Below, piece by piece: positions 1-4,389 of a stretch of 5,969 nucleotides of DNA. The position numbers and the translations under genes were made by a program. Origin of the DNA: Alphaproteobacteria bacterium. Its GTDB lineage: Bacteria > Pseudomonadota > Alphaproteobacteria > GCA-2731375. The stretch is from positions 1 to 5,969 of the forward strand of contig JASLMY010000273.1 of assembly GCA_030746295.1 (NCBI GenBank), read 5' to 3'. Position 1 is the first letter of the stretch. Each line of letters begins with the position of its first letter. The notes beneath the pieces were generated by a model. It saw only the letters and a program-made list of their open reading frames with translations. It did not search any database and had not been told where the DNA came from.

Positions 1-650
1 TCGGGCTGGGCCAGGCGGCGCATCGGCACGGCCCGGGTCAGGGCCTCGCGCAGGCGCTCGGGCACGTCGGCCAAAAGCGGCGTGTCGGTCGGCCCGGGGC
101 AGATCGTGTTGAGGGTGATGCCGGTGCGGGCCATCTCGCGCGCCAGCGTCTTGGTCATGGCGATGATGCCGCCCTTGCAGGCGCTGTAGACGGCCTCGCC
201 CGAGGAGCCGACGCGACCGGCGTCGGACGAGATCGAGACGACGCGGCCCCGGCCCCGCTCGGCCATGCCGGCGAGCACCACGTGGCACATGTTGATCGGT
301 CCGTAGAGGTTCAGGTCGACGACCTTGCGGCGGACCGCGTCGTCGGTCTGAAGGAAGGGCTCGGAGCGGTCCCAGCCGGCGTTGTTGACCAGGCCGTCGA
401 CCGGGCCGGCATCGGCCTCGAAGGCGGTGACGCCTTGGCTAACGGCATCGTAGGAGGTGACGTCGACGGTGTAGGCGTGCGCCCGGCCGCCGGCGCCCGT
501 GATCTCCCCCGCGATCTCGTTGGCGCCTTCTGTGTTGATGTCGAAGATGCCGACGACCGCGCCTTCCTCGCCCAGCCGCCGGGCGATGGCGCGGCCGATG
601 CCGCTGGCCGCGCCCGTGACGATGATGTTCTGGTCTTTCAAGCCGCGCAT
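1..650 (-). CDS. SDR-family oxidoreductase, BadH-like hydroxyacyl-CoA dehydrogenase (3' end missing)
   Basis: This is a classical short-chain dehydrogenase; 216 residues are visible and about 40 C-terminal residues probably lie beyond the left edge. Seen: the Rossmann motif TGAASGIG at residues 12-19, an acidic residue D37 after beta-2 that favours NAD over NADP, NNAG at 89-92, N114, and the catalytic S142, Y155 and K159 (YSACK). Around the active site, the string SSDAGRVGSSGEAVYSACKG followed by PGPTDTPLLADV at 185-196 closely resembles BadH. That enzyme is the 2-hydroxycyclohexanecarboxyl-CoA dehydrogenase of anaerobic benzoate/cyclohexanecarboxylate degradation in Rhodopseudomonas palustris. 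The resemblance is from memory, not from an alignment. The start is set by a GAGGAGGAG ribosome site (656-664) five bases upstream of ATG. It is transcribed away from the MFE-2-like SDR. Many BadH-like SDRs are mis-specified by annotation, so the family is certain and the substrate is not. Confidence 0.93.
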   Translation of the reverse strand, partial: MRGLKDQNIIVTGAASGIGRAIARRLGEEGAVVGIFDINTEGANEIAGEITGAGGRAHAYTVDVTSYDAVSQGVTAFEADAGPVDGLVNNAGWDRSEPFLQTDDAVRRKVVDLNLYGPINMCHVVLAGMAERGRGRVVSISSDAGRVGSSGEAVYSACKGGIIAMTKTLAREMARTGITLNTICPGPTDTPLLADVPERLREALTRAVPMRRLAQP

Positions 651-760
651 GGTCGCTCCTCCTCGTTGTCTTGCCCCGGCCGCTTTACCCCGGCCTCGGA
701 TGCGTCCTACAAAGGGTCAAGGCCGTGTTTGCAACAGATAACGATCGGAGGGCAACCCAA
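651..760. promoter_or_regulatory. Divergent intergenic region between two SDR genes
   Basis: These 110 nt separate two divergently transcribed dehydrogenase genes and must hold the promoter of the leftward gene and probably that of the rightward operon. For the plus strand there is a weak candidate: TTTACC (684-689), 18 nt, then TACAAA (708-713), each matching consensus at four of six positions. No clear minus-strand promoter was found. The octamer CCCCGGCC occurs twice, at 674-681 and 688-695, with a 14-nt period, but such words arise easily at this base composition. The region also holds both ribosome-binding sites, at 656-664 for the leftward gene and 747-752 for the rightward gene. Confidence 0.5.
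747..752 (+). promoter_or_regulatory. Ribosome-binding site deciding the start at 761
   Basis: GGAGGG lies eight bases upstream of the ATG at 761. The reading frame stays open upstream to 671, but the extra 30 residues do not resemble any SDR N-terminus. Starting at 761 puts the TGxxxGxG motif at residue 15, the usual place for this family. Confidence 0.8.
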
Positions 761-1681
761 ATGGCGGATCGCGAGATGGTCAAGGACAAGGTGGTGCTGG
801 TCACCGGCGCCGGCCGCGGCATCGGCCGCGACATCTCGATTCTGATGGCCCGGCACGGCGCCAAGGTCGTGGTCAACGATCTGGGCGGCACCGAACAAGG
901 CGAGGGCGAGGACCGGACGCCGGCCATGGAGGTAGTGGCGGCGATCCAGGACGCCGGCGGCGAGGCGGTCGCCAACTACGACAGCGTTTCCGACTTCGAT
1001 GCGGCGGAGAACATGGTGGCGCAGGCGGTCGAGGCCTTCGGCCGCATCGACGTCGTGGTCAACAACGCCGGCATCCTGCGCGACGTGATCTTCCACAAGA
1101 TGACCGAGGACGATTGGGATTCGGTCATCGGCGTGCACCTGAAGGGCAGCTTCAACGTCTCTCGTGCCGCCGCCGGCCGCTTTCGCGAGCAACAGTCGGG
1201 CTGCTTCGTGCACATGACCTCGACTTCCGGATTGGTCGGCAACTTCGGCCAGGCCAACTATGCTGCCGCCAAGCTCGGCATCGTCGGCTTGTCGAAGTCG
1301 CTGGCACTCGACATGTCCCGCTTCAACGTCCGCTCCAACTGCATCTCGCCCTTCGCCTGGAGCCGGCTGATCGGCACCATCCCGATCACCGACGAGGCGC
1401 AGGCGGCCCGGGTGGAGAAGATCAAGGCGATGACCCCGGCCAAGATCGCCCCCGTCGGGGTCTACCTCGCCAGCGAAGAGGCGGCCGAGGTCACGGGCCA
1501 GATCTTCGGCGTGCGCAACAACGAGATCTACCTGATGGGCCAGTCGCGACCGTTACGCTCGGTGCACCGGGGCGAGGGCTGGACGCCGGAGACGGTGGCC
1601 GAGCTGGCAATGCCGGCGATGAAGGCGAGCTTCTACCCGCTCGACCGCTCGCAAGACGTCTTCAACTGGGACCCGGTCTGA
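761..1681 (+). CDS. SDR-family (3R)-hydroxyacyl-CoA dehydrogenase, MFE-2 type
   Basis: This 306-residue SDR most resembles the N-terminal dehydrogenase domain of peroxisomal multifunctional enzyme type 2 (human HSD17B4), which oxidises (3R)-hydroxyacyl-CoA to 3-ketoacyl-CoA with NAD. Seen: TGAGRGIG at residues 15-22, VVVNDLGG at 36-43 with D40 as the likely NAD-selecting acid, NNAGILRD at 101-108, VHLKGSF at 125-131, and the catalytic S154, Y167 and K171 within a GNFGQANYAAAK stretch. The VHL(R/K)GSF and GNFGQANY strings are typical of MFE-2. H126 sits where most SDRs have the tetrad asparagine, as in MFE-2. A C-terminal tail of about 50 residues extends past the Rossmann core. The next gene, 23 nt downstream, encodes the matching hydratase-2, which supports the assignment. 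The protein is probably cytoplasmic. The acyl chain it uses is unknown. Confidence 0.92.
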   Translation: MADREMVKDKVVLVTGAGRGIGRDISILMARHGAKVVVNDLGGTEQGEGEDRTPAMEVVAAIQDAGGEAVANYDSVSDFDAAENMVAQAVEAFGRIDVVVNNAGILRDVIFHKMTEDDWDSVIGVHLKGSFNVSRAAAGRFREQQSGCFVHMTSTSGLVGNFGQANYAAAKLGIVGLSKSLALDMSRFNVRSNCISPFAWSRLIGTIPITDEAQAARVEKIKAMTPAKIAPVGVYLASEEAAEVTGQIFGVRNNEIYLMGQSRPLRSVHRGEGWTPETVAELAMPAMKASFYPLDRSQDVFNWDPV

Positions 1682-1704
1682 GGCGCGGGAGGGGAGCGGG
1701 ACGC

Positions 1705-2562
1705 ATGGCGATCGACTACGACAAGCTGATGAACTGGCCCTTCGAGGAGGTGGTGCAGACCTATACAGAGCGCGACACCATTCTCTACGCGCTCGGCCTC
1801 GGCCTCTCGATGGACCCGCTCGACGAGGCCCAGCTCAAGTTCACTTACGAGGAAAACCTCGCTGCCCTGCCCTCGATGGCGGTGGTGTTGGCGACGCCGG
1901 GCTTCTGGGTCAAGGACCCCGAGACCGGCATCGACTGGGTCCGCATCCTGCACGGCGAGCAGGGCCTCGAGATCCACAATCCGCTGCCGGTGGCGGCGAC
2001 GGTGGCCGCGACGACGAAGATCACCGAGATCATCGACAAGGGGGCGGACCGGGGCGCGCTCATCCTGCAAGAGCGCACCGTCACCGATCAGGCCACCGGC
2101 AAGCCGTTGGCGACCTTGACCTCGACCACCTTCGGCCGCGGCGACGGCGGCTTCGGCGGCCCGACCGAAGGCGGCCGCCCGGTGCACCAATTGCCCGAGC
2201 GCGCGCCCGACGAGAGCTGCGACTTGCCCACCCTGCCGCAGGCGGCGCTGATCTACCGGCTCTCGGGCGACTACAACCCGTTGCACGCCGACCCGAAGGT
2301 GGCCCGTGCGGCCAATTTCGAGGCGCCGATCCTGCACGGCCTCTGCACCCTGGGCGTCGCCAGCCACGCCATCCTGAAGACCCAGTGCGGCTACGACCCG
2401 GCCCGCTTCCGGAGCCTGGCCTTGCGCTTCTCGGCCCCGGTCTATCCGGGCGAGACGATCCGCACCGAGATGTGGCGCGACGGCGATGTCGTCTCCTTCC
2501 GGGCCCGCGTCGTCGAGCGCGACGTCGTGGTCCTGAACAACGGCCGGGCCGAGGTCGCTTGA
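1705..2562 (+). CDS. MaoC-family (R)-specific enoyl-CoA hydratase (hydratase-2, MFE-2 type)
   Basis: This 285-residue protein has the double hot-dog layout of eukaryotic-type hydratase-2, which adds water to trans-2-enoyl-CoA to give the (3R)-hydroxyacyl-CoA. The N-terminal half (about 1-150) is a degenerate hot-dog fold carrying PSMAVVLATPGFW near 56-68. The C-terminal half (about 160-285) holds the signature YRLSGDYNPLHADP at 184-197, with D189, N191 and H194 as the expected catalytic set, followed by FEAPILHGLCTLG at 205-217. The start is ATG 1705, eight bases after the GGAG of a purine-rich ribosome site (1687-1696). The frame is open further upstream, but that part overlaps the SDR gene and is its shadow. 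With the preceding SDR it forms the two halves of an MFE-2 as separate proteins. The family is certain; chain length and structure of the substrate are not visible. Confidence 0.94.
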   Translation: MAIDYDKLMNWPFEEVVQTYTERDTILYALGLGLSMDPLDEAQLKFTYEENLAALPSMAVVLATPGFWVKDPETGIDWVRILHGEQGLEIHNPLPVAATVAATTKITEIIDKGADRGALILQERTVTDQATGKPLATLTSTTFGRGDGGFGGPTEGGRPVHQLPERAPDESCDLPTLPQAALIYRLSGDYNPLHADPKVARAANFEAPILHGLCTLGVASHAILKTQCGYDPARFRSLALRFSAPVYPGETIRTEMWRDGDVVSFRARVVERDVVVLNNGRAEVA

Positions 2563-2579
2563 GCCGGCCAAACGCGAAA

Positions 2580-2609
2580 TTGCGAGCCATCGACCAGAGT
2601 AACTAGAAG
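2580..2609 (+). promoter_or_regulatory. Weak possible internal promoter before the aldolase gene
   Basis: The 66-nt gap between the hydratase and aldolase genes contains TTGCGA (2580-2585), 18 nt, then TAGAAG (2604-2609), each with four of six consensus matches. This is little better than chance. The gap is longer than the other two in the run and has no terminator-like hairpin, so read-through from upstream is the simpler view. Confidence 0.15.
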
Positions 2610-2628
2610 ACAACAGGGGAACCCTTTC

Positions 2629-3393
2629 ATGCGTGAGAATGCGATCAAGACCAAACTGGCGGCCGGCGGCACCGTGGTGAACGGTTGGCTCTCCATCGCC
2701 AATTCCTTCAGCGCCGAGGTCATGGCGGCCGAGGATTTCGACAGCGTCACCGTCGACCTGCAGCACGGCATGGTCGATTTCCAGGCCGCGGTGTCGATGT
2801 TGCAGGCGATCTCGAGCCGGCCGCCGACGCCGCTCGCCCGCGCGCCTTGGAACGACCCCTCGCCGATCATGAAGCTCTTGGATGCCGGCGCCTACGGCAT
2901 CATCTGCCCGATGATCAACAACGCCGAGGAGTGCGAGCGCTTCGTCGGCGCCTGCCGCTACGCGCCGCGTGGCTACCGCAGCTTTGGCCCACCACGCGGC
3001 CTGCTCTGGGGCGGCGCCGACTATGCCCAGCACGCCAACGACACGATCCTGACCTTCGCCATGATCGAGACCCGAGAGTCGCTCGACAATCTGGATGCGA
3101 TCATGAGCGTCGAAGAACTCGACGGCATCTATATCGGGCCCTCCGATCTCGCCATCAGCCTCGGCCACCTGCCGAGCGGCGTGCCGCAGGCGCCCGACGT
3201 GATCGAGGCTATCGACACCATCCTGGCGGCGGCGAAGCGAAACGATGTCATCCCGGGCATCCACTGCGCCACCGGCCAGATGGCGCGCGACATGTTCGAC
3301 AAGGGCTTCCAGCTCTGCACGCTGTCGAACGACGCCCGGATGCTCGGCTCCATGGCCCAAGCGGAGATCAAGGCGGCACGCGGCGAGGATTGA
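2629..3393 (+). CDS. HpcH/HpaI-family class II aldolase
   Basis: This 254-residue protein belongs to the HpcH/HpaI aldolase/citrate lyase family. These are metal-dependent TIM-barrel enzymes that cleave 4-hydroxy-2-oxo acids such as 4-hydroxy-2-oxoheptanedioate into pyruvate and an aldehyde. Compared with E. coli HpaI from memory, the key residues are present: D43 and H46 as the base dyad, R71 in RAPWNDP, the metal ligands E147 (IETRE) and D173 (IGPSDLA), and the conserved GAYGIICPM and RYAPRGYRSFGPPRG stretches (87-95 and 110-124). The DxEH motif reads DLQH, with Q45 replacing glutamate; I recall this variant from a subgroup of the family. Length is normal. The start follows AGGGGA (2615-2620) at eight bases. 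It lies between the hydratase and the HAD phosphatase, which suggests a role in a catabolic chain. 2-Dehydro-3-deoxyglucarate-type aldolases share the fold, so the substrate remains open. Confidence 0.9.
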   Translation: MRENAIKTKLAAGGTVVNGWLSIANSFSAEVMAAEDFDSVTVDLQHGMVDFQAAVSMLQAISSRPPTPLARAPWNDPSPIMKLLDAGAYGIICPMINNAEECERFVGACRYAPRGYRSFGPPRGLLWGGADYAQHANDTILTFAMIETRESLDNLDAIMSVEELDGIYIGPSDLAISLGHLPSGVPQAPDVIEAIDTILAAAKRNDVIPGIHCATGQMARDMFDKGFQLCTLSNDARMLGSMAQAEIKAARGED

Positions 3394-3415
3394 GGCGCGG
3401 ATCGAACGGCGCGAG

Positions 3416-4048
3416 ATGCGGCCGGCGGAGCTCGACGCGGACCTGGTCTGGTGCGAGCATCGCTCGCCGCCCCGGCCGGCGCCCGCCCTCTTCCTCGATC
3501 GCGACGGCGTCGTCGTCGAGGAAGTCGGCCACCTGCATGAGGTCGCCAAGACGCGACTGATCCCAGGCGCGGCCGCGGTCGTGGCCGAGGCCAATCGGCG
3601 AGGCCTCCACGTCGTTCTCGTCACCAACCAATCCGGCATCGGTCGCGGCCTTTACGACTGGGACGCCTTCCGGGCGGTGCAGGAAAAGATCCTGGCCGAG
3701 TTGGCGGCGGCGTCTATCGACGCGGTGCTGGCCTGCCCGCACCATGCGGAAGTCGCCCCGCCCTATCGCCATCCCGATCATCCTGACCGCAAGCCGAACC
3801 CCGGCATGCTGTTGAAGGCGGCGGCAATGCTGGAAATCGAGCTCGCTGCCTCCTGGATCGTCGGCGACCGGGCCGGCGATATCGAGGCCGGTCGGCGGGC
3901 CGGTCTCGCCGGCGGTCTGCATGTCGCCACCGGCCACGGGGCGGAAGAACGCGCCGCCGCCCGGGCGCTCGCCACGAGCGACTTCCGCGTCATCGAAGGC
4001 GACAGCGTCGTCGATGCCCTGACCTTGCTGCCCCTGTTGGCCGCCTGA
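3416..4048 (+). CDS. HAD-superfamily phosphatase, GmhB/histidinol-phosphatase type
   Basis: This 210-residue protein is a HAD (DDDD-type) hydrolase of the subfamily that includes D-glycero-D-manno-heptose-1,7-bisphosphate 7-phosphatase (GmhB) and histidinol-phosphatase. Seen in order: FLDRDGVV at 26-33 with nucleophile D28 and acid/base D30, VTNQSGIGRG at 69-78, K126 in RKPNPGML, and GDRAGDIEAG at 150-159 with metal ligands D151 and D155. GmhB normally carries a zinc site of the form CxH followed by CxC. Here C107 and H109 remain, but the second pair is replaced by a YRHPDHPDRKP stretch with H119 and H122. The chosen ATG leaves a short variable lead before the core and lies 22 nt after the aldolase stop. 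There is no strong ribosome site, so translation may be coupled to the aldolase. Its substrate is unknown, and it may be a housekeeping or repair phosphatase rather than a pathway enzyme. Confidence 0.88.
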   Translation: MRPAELDADLVWCEHRSPPRPAPALFLDRDGVVVEEVGHLHEVAKTRLIPGAAAVVAEANRRGLHVVLVTNQSGIGRGLYDWDAFRAVQEKILAELAAASIDAVLACPHHAEVAPPYRHPDHPDRKPNPGMLLKAAAMLEIELAASWIVGDRAGDIEAGRRAGLAGGLHVATGHGAEERAAARALATSDFRVIEGDSVVDALTLLPLLAA

Positions 4049-4145
4049 CCTCACGGCATCCGGCGATGTCGTGAATGGACGGGTCGCCTGTCGCATTTGG
4101 GATAGGCGCGCCGCCGCCGGGGCGGCATGCTGGCGGGGAAACGGT

Positions 4146-4175
4146 TTGACAGGCCGTGACCGGATCATCGAAGAT
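4146..4175 (+). promoter_or_regulatory. Candidate distal sigma-70 promoter with consensus -35
   Basis: TTGACA at 4146-4151 matches the housekeeping -35 consensus exactly. The best -10 at suitable spacing is GAAGAT (4170-4175, 18 nt), with only three of six matches. Alphaproteobacterial promoters often tolerate a poor -10 when the -35 is good. A transcript from here would carry a leader of about 200 nt before the binding protein gene. A perfect 6-bp inverted repeat covers the -10. Confidence 0.35.
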
Positions 4176-4178
4176 GAT
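4164..4178. repeat. Perfect 6-bp inverted repeat, possible operator
   Basis: ATCATC and GATGAT flank a central GAA, giving a 15-bp dyad. It does not extend further on either side. It overlaps the -10 of the candidate distal promoter, where a repressor site would be expected. I do not recognise it as the site of a particular regulator family, and no regulator gene is in the window. Confidence 0.35.
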
Positions 4179-4286
4179 TTCAACCGGCGTTGGAATGAAG
4201 GGGACCCGAGACCAAAGCCGCGAAGGGCACCGGCCAAGAATAACATCGGGCCAGGATGCTCCGCCTCGGGGGGCGCGCCAGTCGAG

Positions 4287-4359
4287 CTTCGATCCGACCT
4301 CTCGCAGCAATGCCCAAGTATTTGGTTTCGTTGACTTCCTTCTCTAGTGCCGATCGAAG
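4287..4359. repeat. Spaced 8-bp inverted repeat CTTCGATC / GATCGAAG
   Basis: CTTCGATC at 4287-4294 is exactly complementary to GATCGAAG at 4352-4359, with 57 nt between the arms. The core ATCGAAG also appears at 4167-4173 inside the small dyad upstream. The arms could be paired protein-binding sites or a long-range stem in the leader RNA, or could be coincidence. Confidence 0.25.
4331..4359 (+). promoter_or_regulatory. Candidate proximal promoter of the solute-binding protein gene
   Basis: TTGACT (4331-4336) matches five of six -35 positions. At 17 nt the -10 would be TCGAAG (4354-4359), with only three matches. It lies about 30 nt upstream of the start codon, giving a leader of ordinary length. 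The second arm of the CTTCGATC/GATCGAAG repeat covers this -10. Confidence 0.3.
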
Positions 4360-4389
4360 ACGAGCATCAGGCAACAGGGAGTCCAGACG

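Larger units (their letters stand above)
4049..4389. other. 341-nt intergenic region upstream of the solute-binding protein gene
   Basis: No credible gene is present. The short open frames on either strand lack ribosome sites and known motifs. The composition looks less GC-rich than the flanking genes. It contains a G+C palindrome (GCCGCC, GG, GGCGGC at 4113-4126) that could form a short hairpin but has no T-tract after it, so it is not a standard terminator. The 8-bp palindrome GGCGCGCC occurs twice (4105-4112 and 4272-4279). Two candidate promoters and a small inverted repeat are listed separately. Its length suggests that the phosphatase and the binding protein belong to different transcripts. 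Confidence 0.6.

Noticed and set aside
674..695. Tandem CCCCGGCC octamers with a 14-nt period in the divergent promoter region as a regulator-binding site.
   Set aside because: The words are pure G+C and simple, and the spacing does not match a helical repeat of about 10.5 or 21 bp. Conservation in relatives would be needed.
282..845. A plus-strand open frame running through the leftward SDR and into the rightward SDR gene.
   Set aside because: It is antisense to the BadH-like gene and then out of frame with the MFE-2-type SDR, both of which have complete catalytic motifs. The frame itself has none.
1633..3639. A very long minus-strand open frame (668 codons) across the hydratase, aldolase and phosphatase genes.
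   Set aside because: It is antisense to three well-recognised genes, is rich in R, G, A, H and D as expected for the complement of GC-rich codons, and shows no domain. Long antisense frames are common at this base composition.
4113..4126. GC-only hairpin after the phosphatase gene as an intrinsic terminator.
   Set aside because: The stem is only about five pairs with a workable loop and there is no T-tract downstream, so it does not meet the usual form. It lies 65 nt after the stop codon in GC-rich sequence.
4105..4279. Two GGCGCGCC palindromes as possible recombination or attachment sites.
   Set aside because: They are short, pure G+C words that arise easily here, and no integrase, transposase or other sign of mobility is in the window.
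4071..4347. Two small plus-strand frames (87 and 63 codons) in the intergenic region before the binding protein.
   Set aside because: They overlap each other in different frames, lack ribosome-binding sites and show no recognisable motif. They also run through the candidate promoters.
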